A DNA stretch of 64,000 nt. It comes from Zea mays. Its lineage: Eukaryota > Streptophyta > Magnoliopsida > Poales > Poaceae. The translations under genes were made by a program, and so were the position numbers. Numbering within the stretch: the first letter of the stretch is position 1; each line of letters opens with the position of its first letter. This document shows, one piece after another, positions 1 through 10,266 of this stretch. The stretch covers positions 12,848,434 through 12,912,433 of the forward strand of contig NC_050099.1 in NCBI RefSeq assembly GCF_902167145.1. The letters run 5' to 3'. The notes beneath the pieces are model-generated. The model was not told the DNA's origin, ran no database searches, and saw only the letters and a program-made list of their open reading frames with translations.

Positions 1-1571
1 CCAAGCATCCAAGAAATTTCCCCTTCTTCACTCCGAAGACACATTTTTCTGGATTTAACTTTAAGCCAGCTTGCCTGAAACTGGCGAAGGTTTCCTGCAG
101 ATCAGCAATATGATTTTCCTGCTTCGTGCTTTTTACAATGATGTCATCAACATAAGTTAGCACATTTCTGCCTATTTGAGATTGGAGAACCTTCGCAGTC
201 ATTCTGCTGAAACTTCCTCCAGCGTTTTTGAGCCCTTCAGGCATCCGAAGATAGCAATATGTGCCACTTGGAGTTATGAAGCTAGTCTTCGGCTCATCTT
301 CCTTCTTCATCCAAATTTGGTGATAGCCTGAATAACAGTCTAACAGACTCATGAGCTCTGAAGAAGCTGCTGCATCAACTAAAGAGTCTATCCTTGGTAA
401 TGGGAATTCATCCTTCGGACAAGCCTTGTTAAGATCTGTAAAATCGATGCACATTCGCCACTTGCCATTGGCCTTTTTTACCATAACAGTGTTAGCTAGC
501 CATTCTGGGTACTTCACTTCTCTGATAACTCCTGCACTGAGGAGTCTTTTGACTTCGTTGCGAGCACCTTCAGCTTTATCATCTGACATTTTCCGAAGCC
601 TTTGCTTTCTGGGTCTAAAGGATGGATCGACATTGAGCGAGTGCTCAATAACATCTCTATTAACTCCACAGAGATCATTGGCTGACCATGCAAAAACATC
701 TTTGTTGTTGAACAAGAACCTTAGCAAGGTTTTCTCTTGTGCTTCGGATAACTGAGAGCCCAACAGCACCTTCTGTTCTGCTACATCCTCACATAAGAGC
801 ATGGGCTTCGGCTGATCTGCTGAAGCTGCTTTCTCCCTTCTGAATTTGTATTGTTCGCAAGCTTCAGCTCCATCTATGTTATGAATTGCTTTTGAATCAG
901 TCCAGTTTCCTTCGGCCCTCTGGCAGCTTCCTGGCTTCCATGAATAGCGATGGGTCCCTGATCCGAAGGTATCTTCATGCAAAGATAAGCAGGGTGAAGG
1001 ATTGCTTCGAAGGCATTAAGGGTACCACGACCAATAATTGCATTATAAGGGTATTCCATGTCAACAATGTCAAACACAATTTGCTCAGTTCTAGTGTTAT
1101 TGATGAATCCGAAGGTCACTGACATGGTGATCTTTCCCAGTGCTACAATCTGTCTCCCTCCGAAGCCACAGAGAGGATGTGTAGCATCATGAATCTTATC
1201 TTCTGGCTCTTGCATTTGCCTGAAGGCTTTAGCAAATATGATGTCAGCTGCACTGCCTGTGTCAACCAAGACATTGTGAACCAGAAATCCTTTGATAACA
1301 CAAGAGATAACCATGGCATCGTTGTGTGGGTAATCTTTGAGCTGAAGGTCCTCTTGGGAGAAGGTAATAGGAATGTGAGACCATCTTGACTTGATGAAGG
1401 GTCCTTGCACCCCAACATGCTGTACCCTTCTCTGTGCGTCTTTTTCTGCTTCTTATTGGCTGGCTCTGAGGACGAACCGCCTGTAATCGGGAGCACCAGC
1501 TTCGGGTCCGAAGCAGCCCCAGCTCGATCATTGAACGAAGCCATCAGCTCAAAAAGTGGAAGTGAGTTCAC
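1..1571 (-). pseudogene. Element 0 protease and reverse transcriptase, frameshifted, gag missing
   Basis: The protease carries a canonical active site (VLVDTGSAADI, near 1255-1285). RT follows from about 870 to 1 with the plant gypsy block KWRMCIDFTDLNKACPK and an intact YVDD catalytic box near 140-150. The reading frame changes twice: once near 1400 between the short N-terminal leader and the protease, and once near 920 between protease and RT. The first possible start (1571) is only about 17 bp from the LTR, and only about 60 codons precede the protease. A normal gag with nucleocapsid is therefore absent, which suggests an internal deletion. RT is otherwise open to the window edge. Confidence 0.75.
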
Positions 1572-1575
1572 CGGA

Positions 1576-1587
1576 GGTGGGCGCCAA
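1576..1587 (-). promoter_or_regulatory. Candidate primer-binding site of element 0
   Basis: Read on the minus strand, the bases directly after the LTR are TTGGCGCCCACC. A TGGCGCC start just inside the 5' LTR is the usual position and form of a tRNA 3'-end complement in plant gypsy elements. I have not assigned the tRNA. Confidence 0.6.
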
Positions 1588-2173
1588 TGTTGGAGACTTG
1601 TACTTAAATGCTATGAATTAAGAACAAGGCAACATAAAATGTTAAATGTTAACATCCTTCGTCCATGAAACATTATTCTCTTGAGAATAATGTTTTCGAA
1701 CGAAGGCTGACAAGAGCATAGTTACGAAGCTTAAATCTTCGTAATAAAATTTCAGTGGAAATTATAAGACAACATAAAATAAAAGGTATGAGAAGGACAA
1801 ATAAAACATGTACAAATCACATTATAATTACTTAATATATTGAATTATTGGATACAGAAATACCTTTGCCTTGGCAAAAGGTTGAATTCCGACAGATGCG
1901 ATTGCAAAATACCGGAATGCGTGAACAGCAACGGAATACTGTTCACTATTTATAGGCACAGGACGCAGCCTGTGAGGAATTACAAGTATGCCCCTTATAA
2001 AAGCTTACAACATTGACTCAGACCTTCATGGACTAAAAAGTCATTCTATCTTTAAGTCGGTTTATACTGTCGAAGCTTCATGGAAAGGAACCTTCGGCCA
2101 TCTCATGCAAACAGCTTCAGCCGAAAGCCGCTTCTCCCTTGAAGACCTTCGGCGACGAAGCACAGACCCAACA
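1588..2173 (-). repeat. 5' LTR of element 0
   Basis: The LTR is 586 bp. On the plus strand it begins TGTTGGAGAC and ends GACCCAACA, giving a 6 bp perfect inverted terminus. It lies directly against the candidate primer-binding site at 1576-1587 on one side and RNase H coding sequence of element A on the other. Its mate is outside the window, so divergence cannot be measured. Confidence 0.85.
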
Positions 2174-4515
2174 GTACCCCCAGCTGCCGGAGAAGCCCTC
2201 TTGGTCTACATCGCCGCGACCACTCAGGTGGTTAGCGTCGCGATTGTGGTCGAGAGGCAAGAAGAGGGGCATGCATTGCCCGTTCAGAGGCCAGTCTACT
2301 TCGTCAGCGAGGTACTGTCCGAAACCAAGATCCGCTACCCACAAGTTCAGAAGCTGCTGTACGTGGTGATCCTAACGCGGCGGAAGCTGCGACACTACTT
2401 CGAGTCTCATCCGGTAATTGTGGTGTCATCCTTCCCCCTGGGGAGATCATCCAGTGCCGAGAGTCCTCGGGTAGGATTGCAAGGTGGGTGGTGGAAATCA
2501 TGGGCGAGACAATCTCGTTCGCTCCTCGGAAGGCCATCAAGTCGCAGGTCTTGGCGGACTTCGTAGCTGAATAGGTCGATACTCAGCTCCCAACAGCTCC
2601 GATCCAGCCGGAGCTCTGGACCATGTTCTTCGACGGGTCGCTGATGAAGACAGGAGCCGGCGCAGGCCTACTCTTCATCTCGCCCCTCGGGAAGCACCTA
2701 CGCTACGTGCTACGCCTCCATTTCCCGGCGTCCAACAATGTGGTCGAGTATGAGGCTCTAGTCAACGGGTTGCGGATCGCCATCGAGCTAGGGGTCCGAC
2801 GCCTCGACGCTCGTGGTGACTCGCAGCTCGTCATCGACCAAGTCATGAAGAACTCCCACTGCCGCGACCCGAAGATGGAGGCCTACTGCGATGAGGTTCG
2901 GCGCCTGGAAGACAAGTTCTACGGGCTCGAGCTCAACCACATCGCTCGGCGCTACAACGAGACTGCGGAGGAGCTGGCTAAAATAGCCTCGGGGCGAACA
3001 ACGGTTCCTCCGAACGTCTTCTCCCGAGATCTGCGTCAGCCCTCCGTCAAGATCGACGACATGCCCGAGCTTGAGGCACCCTCGGCCCAGCCCGAGGTAC
3101 CCTCGGCACAGTCCGAGGCGCCCTCGGCCTAGCCCGAGGTACCCTCGGCACAGTCCGAGGCACCCTCGGCTCGGCTCGAGGCACCCTCGGTTCGGTCCGA
3201 GGTACCCTCGGCCCCCAAGCGTGAGACACTGCACGTTGGGGGGGAGCGAAGTGGGGTCACGCCTGATCAAAGCTGGCAGACCCCGTACCTGCAATATCTC
3301 CACCAAGGAGATCTACCCTCCGACCGAGCCGAAGCTCGGCGACTGGCGCGGCGCGCCAAGTCGTTCGTCTTGCTGGGAGATAAGAAGGAGCTCTACCACC
3401 GTAGCCCCTCGGGCATCCTCCAGCGATGCATCTCCATCGCCAAAGGTCAGGAACTCCTGCGAGAGATACACTCGGGGGCTTGCGGCCATCACGCAGCGCC
3501 TCGAGCCCTTGTCAGGAATGCTTTCCGACAAGGCTTCTACTGGCCGACGGCGGTGGCCGACGCCACTAAAATTGTCCGCACCTGCGAGGGGTGTCAGTTC
3601 TACGCAAGGCAGACCCACCTGCCCGCTCAGGCTCTGCAGACGATACCCATCACCTGGCCTTTCGCTGTGTGGGGTCTGGATCTCGTTGGCCCCTTGCAGA
3701 AGGCACCCGTGGGCTACACGCACCTGCTGGTCGCCATCGACAAATTCTCCAAGTGGATCGAGGTCCGACCCTTGAACAGCATCAGGTCCGAGCAGGCGGT
3801 GGCGTTCTTCACTAACATCATCCATCGCTTCGGGGTCCCGAACTCCATCATCACCGACAACGGCACCCAGTTCACCGGCAGAAAGTTCCTGGACTTCTGC
3901 GAGGATCACCACATCCGGGTGGACTGGGCCGCCGTGGCTCATCCCATGTCAAATGGGCAAGTAGAGCGTGCCAACGGCATGATTCTACAAGGGCTCAAGC
4001 CTCGGATCTACAACGACCTCAACAAGTTTGGCAAGCGATGGATGAAGGAACTCCCCTCGGTGGTCTGGAGTCTGAGGACAACGCCGAGCCGAGCCACGGG
4101 CTTCACACCGTTCTTCCTAGTCTACGGGGCCGAGGCCGTCTTGCCCGCAGACCTGGAATACGGCTCCCCGAGGACAAGGGCCTATGCCGACCAGAGCAAC
4201 CAAGCTAGTCGAGAAGACTCGCTAGACCAGCTGGAGGAGGCTCGGGACAAGGCCTCACTACACTCAGCGCGGTACCAGCAGTCCCTGCGATGCTACCACG
4301 CCCGAGGGGTCCGGTCCCGAGACCTCCAGGTGGGCGACCTGGTGCTTCGGCTGCGACAAGACGCCCGAGGGCGGCACAAGCTCACGCCCCCCTGGGAGGG
4401 GCCGTTCATCATCGCCAAAATTCTGAAGCCCAGAACGTACAAGCTGGCCAACAGTCAAGGCGAGGTCTACAACAACGCTTGGAACATCCAACAGCTACGT
4501 CGCTTCTACCCTTAA
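2174..4515 (+). pseudogene. Element A pol: RNase H, archaeal-type RNase H and integrase (5' truncated)
   Basis: The RT-linked RNase H starts within the domain at 2174. One base is missing near 2442 after the FPLG motif, shifting the frame. The second RNase H (about 2623-3010) shows FFDGS, VEYEALVNGL and ARGDSQLVIDQ, the acidic positions expected of that fold. Then comes an acidic/proline linker (see the 21 bp repeat) and integrase. Integrase has an HHCC zinc finger near 3470-3600, catalytic D in GLDLVGP, D in ITDNGTQF and E in NGQVERAN, and ends RRFYP at 4515. In-frame stops are TAG near 2571 (TGG in relatives) and TAG at 3130-3132 (CAG in neighbouring repeat units). The integrase domain itself is uninterrupted from 3133 to 4515. 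Confidence 0.88.
3073..3219 (+). repeat. 21 bp coding minisatellite in the RNase H-integrase linker
   Basis: Seven imperfect 21 bp units encode seven-residue repeats of the type E-A/V-P-S-A-Q-P/S. The same linker has about three units in X (near 40770-40850) and four in Y (near 50460-50550). The repeat keeps the frame because the unit length is divisible by three. One unit in A carries the TAG stop at 3130. Confidence 0.85.
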
Positions 4516-4741
4516 GATGTTTTCAAGTTGTTCATATACCTTGCACCCACGCAAAGTTTAGTCGTCAAGGAAGGGTCGGCCTCGCCCCGGCAAAGCCCGA
4601 CCCTCCCTCGAGGGCTAAAAGGGGGAACCCCCTCTGCGTCGAAATTTTCCTCGAAAAAAGATCTTTTCTGCCAGAATGTCTTTCGTGCTTTTTGACTACT
4701 TCGAAAGCGGACCCTGAAAACGACGGAGCACACGTAAGCAG

Positions 4742-5672
4742 CCAAGGCTGACCGAGCCGAGGGACTCCTAAGCTTCCGGGATACGGATACCTCACTCATC
4801 ACCTTCTGCGATAAGTAACTCGCGTTCGGATAAGTGATTCCACGGACCGAACAAGTCTTCTCGTTCGGAAGCTCTTCTGCCGGAGCGATTCTTCGAGCCT
4901 TCCCGACTGCGTCGGTAACAGAACCCAAGGACGGGTAAGAGTGCGCGTAAGCGACAAGGCTGACCGAGCCGAGGGACTCCTACGCCTCCGGGATACGGAT
5001 ACCTCACTCATCACCTTCCGCGAGAAGCAACTCTCGCTCACACAAACATTTCTGTTACCAACAAAAAAGTCCAGATACTCGAAGCAAGAGGAAAAGAGAC
5101 GCAGCTTTACAACACGGCGAGGGTGTGTTTTGGCCTCGGCGGCCGCAGGAAACACACGCTACAAGACAATCCGATCCTGCAGGCTCGGATCTTGACGGCT
5201 GAAGGGAGCAGCAGCACCCTCGGCGTCAGCAACACCTTCGGCGAGGCCCGACCTAACCTCGGACGGCGACATGGTCCGAAGATCTCCACTCTGAAGGACG
5301 ATGTCATCGCCACGCCCGGGCCATCGCTGCCAGGGTCTTCTCCGGGAATCCAGCCCGAGCAGGCGGCTCGGCCGGTCACCCCGGGGCCTCGGCCAGCTGT
5401 CCTCCAAGGACGTCAGCCCGACCCGAGGCCTCGGCTGGTCAATCCCGGCGTCGGTCCCGCTAACGGACGGCCTGGCCAGGCTCCGGCCGACCAGGTCTTC
5501 TCACCGAGCCAACTCTGCCTCCGTTCGTGCTGACACCGCTACCCCTGGCCTCGGCTCATCGGAGAGCGGCCGAGGGGTTCCTTTAACTAAGCTAGAGAAG
5601 CCTCGGACAACAAGGCCGACCGAGCCGAGGGATTCCTACGCCTCCGGGATACGGATACCTCACTCGTCACCT
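4742..5672 (-). repeat. Three copies of a 65 bp motif downstream of pol (element A)
   Basis: Copies lie at about 4742-4805, 4956-5021 and 5607-5672. On the minus strand the shared core includes GAGGTATCCGTATCCCGG followed by GTAGGAGTCCCTCGGCTCGG. The same motif occurs in X (39183-39242, one copy) and Y (about 48000-48062, 48662-48722 and 48876-48935). In X and Y a copy lies just downstream of the 3' end of an antisense transcription unit, so it may belong to the 3' flank of those units. Confidence 0.75.
5130..5540 (-). pseudogene. Remnant of the antisense gene (element A)
   Basis: Read on the minus strand this resembles the alanine/arginine-rich coiled-coil exon (exon 4) of the antisense gene in X at 38124-38448, joined to a short piece of its C-terminal tail and 3' end. 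Exons 1 to 3 with the conserved N-terminal domain are absent. Element Y has the same remnant at about 48115-48500, so the deletion predates at least one of these insertions. Confidence 0.55.
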
Positions 5673-5699
5673 TTACACGGGGCGACTCACGCTTGGTGA

Positions 5700-6438
5700 A
5701 GCGGTTCAGACAACCAACGGGCGAGTCTTAGCGCTCGAAAATGAGGAAAAAACACGGCTCCGTGCCGAAAATACATACATGTTCAGGCCCCGACAGCCAC
5801 AATGAACAAAAACACTGGCATTCAAAGTGCCATTACAAACGGAACTCCGGTTCCATCCCCGCGGGTATGGACAACCTCCACGCCGGGGAAGCCCGTGGAG
5901 CGACAAGCTCTGGGCGAATCACCAGCAAACGCGGGTCGCCCCAAAGCGCACCGGCAGGTCCTCATTCCTGTCCTCGCCACGCAAGCGAGGAAGAGGACGG
6001 AATGTTGCATCCTAGCTGGCAGCAACAGCCCGCCTCCCCCAGCATGGCTGGAGGATGTCTCCTCCGCAAAACTGGAGGATGGTCTCCACCACCAGAAGCT
6101 GGAAGAGGAGGTGGTCGGCCGACCCGCGCGGAGGGCAGAGCACCGGCTCAGCCCGGCCCCAGCGAGGATGATGAAGACCAGCTGGGGGCGGGGCCAACAT
6201 CACAACCCAGCTTGCTCCTCCCCATCCAGGGGCTGGTGGTCACCGTCTTGGGTGACCCCCGGCGAGGGGGAGCAGCCGGGCTGACTGATGAAAATCCTTG
6301 AAGCCGAACGATGGCTGAAAGGTACCAACTCCCACGGAGTTGCGTTCCTCCAACGACGAGGCGGAAAGACGGCGGATATCCCCCATCCGGGGGCTTGGAA
6401 GGTGGAAAGACACGATGCATAAGGGAGCGCGAAGACAT
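5700..6438 (-). other. Putative second antisense transcription unit (element A)
   Basis: A TATA-like TTTTAAAG lies at 6467-6473 and an ATG at 6436-6438 on the minus strand. The equivalent arrangement is conserved in Y (TATA-like box about 47558-47566, ATG 47596). The first residues are similar in both (MSSRS) but the frames then diverge, and no domain is recognisable. The 3' end resembles the 3' end of the long antisense gene. Coding status is uncertain; it could be a non-coding transcript. Confidence 0.4.
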
Positions 6439-7334
6439 GGTCGCCTTCCAAGGGGGTCACCCTCCTTTTAAAGGCGGCTCTCCCTACTTGCGTCCCCAGC
6501 CGTCATGGGCTGAGTCTTCTCCAACACACTCCAAGGTCCTCCCCTACGGCGCGGGGGCTGGGTCCCACACGTCATGCAAGCAGGCTCAGAGTAGAAGAAG
6601 CCAAACCGCCGCGCGCGGTGCGTACAACCGCCCAGCGGTTACAAGCGACTCTCCACTTTTGCCCAGACCAACGAGCGAAAGGGGCGGGCAGCCATGCAGG
6701 CGGCATGCAACCGCGCCAAGTGGGCGCACTTCTCCGACTCCCAACACGTCCAGCATGGAGGCCCAGGCCCACGCGTCATGCAACCGGCGCGCCGAATGCT
6801 TCGTGCATGCAACAGCACCGCCACTTGCGCCACTACCGCGCCTCCTCGACTGCGGAACCAATACCGCGACTCGAGGCGACCCAGCGCACGACCCAACAGC
6901 GCCAGCCTGGCGTGGCGGTCAATGCGGCCAAAAATGGGTCGGCAGTAATGGCGGTGGCAGGCGGGCAGGAGCAGCGGCCACGTCGTCAGCCAAGCTCACG
7001 TCCCGTCCGGGGGCAGCGAGAGAACCCTCTCTCACGGCGTGAAGACAACGCGCCCGTGATCCGTTCCTCGAACGGCTCGCACACGCGCAACGACCGCCCC
7101 GCCAACCACTCGCCCCGTCGCATTAACTCTGCGGCGGGACAGGCGGCGCCTCTGGCAGGAGAAGCGGACGACGCTTCGCCTTCGCCATAATGACCGCGCC
7201 AAAAAAGGTACGCCACGTCATTCGATTTCGTATCCTTTTCATTTTTTCCTCTTTCTCTCTCTTGCAACAGGGACCGGAAAAGGGGGATACCCTGAAAAGG
7301 ATCCTTCCCCGTGAAGGAACCAGGCTCCGAGCCT

Positions 7335-7556
7335 CCCTACTGATCAGAGGTTCGAAGGCTGGCCCCTCGGAAGGGTTCGACAACCGCCTCAGATCGCGTG
7401 GGCTCTACACCCACTACTGGTCAGAGGTTCGAAGGCCGACCCCTTGGAAGGGTTCAACGGCCGCCTCAGGCTGCTCGGGCTCCGCGCCCATTACTGATCA
7501 GGGGTTCGAAGGCTGGCCTTCGAAGGGTTCACAGCCGCCTCAGACGTCGAGCGAGG
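7335..7556. repeat. About 80 bp tandem repeat, nearly three units (element A)
   Basis: Each unit contains GGTTCGAAGGC, then GGAAGGGTTC and CCGCCTCAG. The array also occurs in X (about 34858-35075) and Y (about 46455-46680) in reverse orientation, as expected for minus-strand copies. It has diverged units and no coding pattern. Confidence 0.8.
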
Positions 7557-8767
7557 GATGACCATGGGTACGTTCGATACATAACCGAGGCTCGGGCTGC
7601 GCTCCCGAGGTACCCTAGGACATTTCCGAGACCAGCGGGAACGATCTTGTAACGGAATCCCATCGGAGGGAGGCATCGAGCCCTCGGACCCCGTCGCCAG
7701 GGGACCGGGTCCGGCAGATCACCCGCAAGTACTTTTGGGCGTGCCTCTGGGCCCCTAGCCGACCCCCAACGAATGGGGCACGGACGTCCACTCGGATTAC
7801 CCGCTTGCAGCTCACCGGAGACACCATGTTCGGCGCCAATCGAGGGCAACATGGCGCTTTCCCCCCCTCCTCCTTGCGGAAAAGCGACGCAGGGGCGTAT
7901 GTAAAAAAGTCGAGGCTGTCCCTGATCGTCCTCTCGCCCTGTGCAGAGGCTCGGGGGCTGCTCTCGCAAACCCGGCTCCGGCCGGACCGTTGACGGCGTC
8001 AACATACCAGCCCGAGAACTTGGAACCCGACCGTACACTCGGGCTACGGCCAGCTCGCATTAGGGACGACCAGACCAGCCGAAGCATTGCGCGAGGCATT
8101 AAGACCTCGGAGGAGTGAAAGCACTCCTCCGAGGCCTCGGGGGCTACACCCGGCGGGTGCGCTCGCGCGCACCCACCGGAACAAAACACAACCGAGAAAG
8201 GCTGGTCCCCTTGCAAAAAAGTGCGACGAAAGCCTCCAAGCGAGTGCTAACACTCCCTTCGAGGCTTGGGGGCTACTGTCGGGGACCATAATTAGGGGTA
8301 CCCTCAAGGCTCCTAATTCTCAGCTGGTAACCCCCATCAGCATAAAGCTGCAAAGGCCTGATGGGTGCGATTAAGTCAGGGATCAGTCCATACGAGGGAC
8401 TCGATCACGCCTCAACCGAGCCTTGCCTCGGACAAGGGCAGCCGACCCCGGAGGATCTCCGTCTCGCCCGAGGCCCCCCTCCAGCGGCGAACGTGTTCCC
8501 GGCTCGCCCGAGGCCCCGTCTTCGCCAAGAAGCAACCCTGACCAAATCGCCGCACCGACCGACCAAGTCGCAGGAGCATTTAATGCAAAGGTGGTCTGAC
8601 ACCTTTATCCTGACGCGCGCCCCCCAGAGCCGAAGTGACCGCCGTCACTTCGCCGCTCTCCTGACCGGCCTGGCAGAAAGACAGCGCCGCCTGCGCCGCT
8701 CCGACTGCGGTGCCACTTGACAGAGTGAGGCTGACAGGCAGTCAGGCCCGGCCGCAGGCGCCATAGG

Positions 8768-9560
8768 AAACTCCGCTCCGCCCGACCCAGGGCTCGGACT
8801 CGGGCTAAGCCCCGGAAGACGGTGAACTCCGATCCGCCCGACCAAGGGCTCGGACTCGGGCTAAGCCCCGGAAGACGGCGAATTCCGCTCCGCCCGACCA
8901 AGGGCTCGGACTCGGGCTAAGCCCCGGAAGACGGCGAACTCCGCTCCGCCCGACCCAGGGCTCGGACTCGGGCTAAGCCCCGGAAGACGGCGAATTCCGC
9001 TCCGCCCGACCAAGGGCTCGGACTCGGGCTAAGCCCCGGAAGACGGCAAACTCTGCTCCGCCCGACCCAGGTCTCGGACTCGGGCTAAGCCCCGGAAGAC
9101 GGCGAACTCCACTCCGCCCGACCCAGGGCTCGGACTCGGGCTAAGCCCCGGAAGACGGCGAACTCCGCTCCGCCCGACCCAGGGCTCGGACTCGGGCTCG
9201 GCCCCAGAAGATGACGAACTCCGCTTCACCCGACCCCAGGGCTCGGACTCCGCCCCGGCATCAGCCGACGATCTCCGCTCCGCCCGACCCAGGGCTCGGC
9301 CCCAGAAGACGACGAACTCCGCTTCGCCCGACCCCAGGGCTCGGACTCCGCCCCGGCATCAGCCGGCGATCTCCGCTCCGCCCGACCCAGGGCTCGGACT
9401 CGGGCTCGGCCCCAGAAGACGACGAACTCCGCTTCGCCCGACCCCAGGGCTCGGACTCCGCCCCGGCATCAGCCGGCGATCTCCGCCTCGCCCGAACCAG
9501 GGGCTCGGACTCGACCTCGGCCACGGAAGACAGACTCGACCTCGGCTTCGGAGGATCTTC
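8768..9560 (+). repeat. 56 bp minisatellite inside the LTR of element A
   Basis: About eight units with a 56 bp period run from 8768 to about 9210 (unit starts seen at 8824, 8880, 8936, 8992 and 9048). They are followed by longer composite units to about 9560. Each unit contains CCGCCCGACCCAGGGCTCGG. The array is in the U3 part, upstream of the TATA box. LTR1, LTR3 and LTR4 carry about five related units; LTR2 has lost the array. Confidence 0.9.
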
Positions 9561-9958
9561 CACGTCGCCCAACCTAGGGCGCAGACCAGCCACGACAACA
9601 GGAGGCGCCATCATCACCCTACCCCGAACTGACTCGGGCCACGGGGAACAAGACCAGCGTCCCATCTGGCTCGCTCCGCTAGATAGGCAATGATGGCGCC
9701 CCGCATACTCTGTGACGACGACGGCTCTCAGCCCCCTTACGGAAGCAAGAGGACGTTAGCAAGGACTCAACAGCTCCGACAGCTGTCCCTCCGCCAGGCT
9801 CCATCGCTCCTCCGACGGCCACGACATCACACCAGCAGGGTGCCAAAATCTCTCCGGCTGCCACGACAGCATGTACTTAGGGCACTAGCTGTCCTCCGCT
9901 AGACACGTAGCACTCGGCTACACCCCCCCATTGTACACCTGGATCCTCTCCTTACGCC

Positions 9959-9966
9959 TATAAAAG
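9959..9966 (+). promoter_or_regulatory. TATA box of element A 3' LTR
   Basis: TATAAAAG within CGCCTATAAAAGGAAGG. The same box occurs on the minus strand in the other family LTRs. Upstream lies the GC-rich minisatellite; downstream is the presumed R-U5. Confidence 0.7.
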
Positions 9967-10266
9967 GAAGGACCAGGGCCCTCTTAGAGAGGGTTGGCCA
10001 CGCGGGGACGAGGACGAGACAGGCGCTCGCGTGAGGCCACTCGCTCCCTCTCCCGCGTGGACGCTTGTAACCCCCTACTGCAAGCGCACCCGACCTGGAC
10101 GCGGGACGAACACGAAGGCCGCGGGATTCCCACCTCTCTCACGCGGGTCTCTGGCCACCTCGCTTCCCCCCTTCGCGCTCGGCCTCGCGCTCGACCCATC
10201 TGGGCTGGGGCACGCGACGACATTCACTCGTCGGCCTAGGGACCCCCCGGTCTCGAAACGCCGACA

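Larger units (their letters stand above)
1..2173 (-). mobile_element. Element 0: Ty3/gypsy retrotransposon, 5' part (Cinful/Zeon-like by size and composition)
   Basis: Reading leftwards from 2173 there is an LTR (2173-1588), a primer-binding-site-like stretch, a very short leader, a protease and a reverse transcriptase that leaves the window at position 1. It interrupts the plus-strand pol gene of element A exactly at 2173/2174, so it is younger than A. The LTR has inverted ends TGTTGG/CCAACA. The right-hand flank is GTACC (2174-2178); the other target-site copy lies outside the window. The roughly 586 bp LTR rich in CTTCGG/CGAAGG recalls the maize Cinful/Zeon group; this naming is from memory and tentative. 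Confidence 0.8.
4516..8276. other. 3' internal region of element A between pol and LTR
   Basis: No sense-strand gene is visible in these 3.8 kb. The region holds three copies of a roughly 65 bp motif, a remnant of the antisense gene found intact-length in X (about 5130-5540, minus strand), a second antisense unit with a TATA-like box (about 5700-6473, minus strand), an 80 bp tandem repeat (7335-7556) and a polypurine-like GGCTTGGGGGCTAC run just before the LTR. Gene order and sequence match element Y closely; X differs by carrying the long antisense gene. Confidence 0.7.
2174..10266 (+). mobile_element. Element A: Tat-lineage Ty3/gypsy retrotransposon, 3' part
   Basis: The preserved order is RNase H, second (archaeal-type) RNase H, integrase, long 3' internal region and 3' LTR. 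Its 5' half is lost to the left of element 0 or lies beyond the window. It belongs to the same family as X and Y: pol, the internal tandem repeats and the LTR are all shared. The LTR abuts sequence of the copia 1 LTR at 10266/10267, so A inserted into copia 1. The right flank is AAAGC. Two RNase H domains between RT and integrase are a known trait of the Tat lineage. Confidence 0.85.
8277..10266 (+). repeat. 3' LTR of element A
   Basis: It begins TGTCGGGGACCATAATTAGG and ends GAAACGCCGACA, length 1990 bp. It is longer than the X and LTR4 copies (1381 and 1386 bp) because a 56 bp tandem array inside it is expanded. A TATA box, TATAAAAG, lies at 9959-9966, about 300 bp before the LTR end, and is conserved in every LTR of the family in this window. 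Confidence 0.92.

Noticed and set aside
8405..9700. Serine/proline/arginine-rich open frames
   Set aside because: They are produced by the 56 bp array; the same residues repeat with the unit and the frames lie in the U3 of an LTR.
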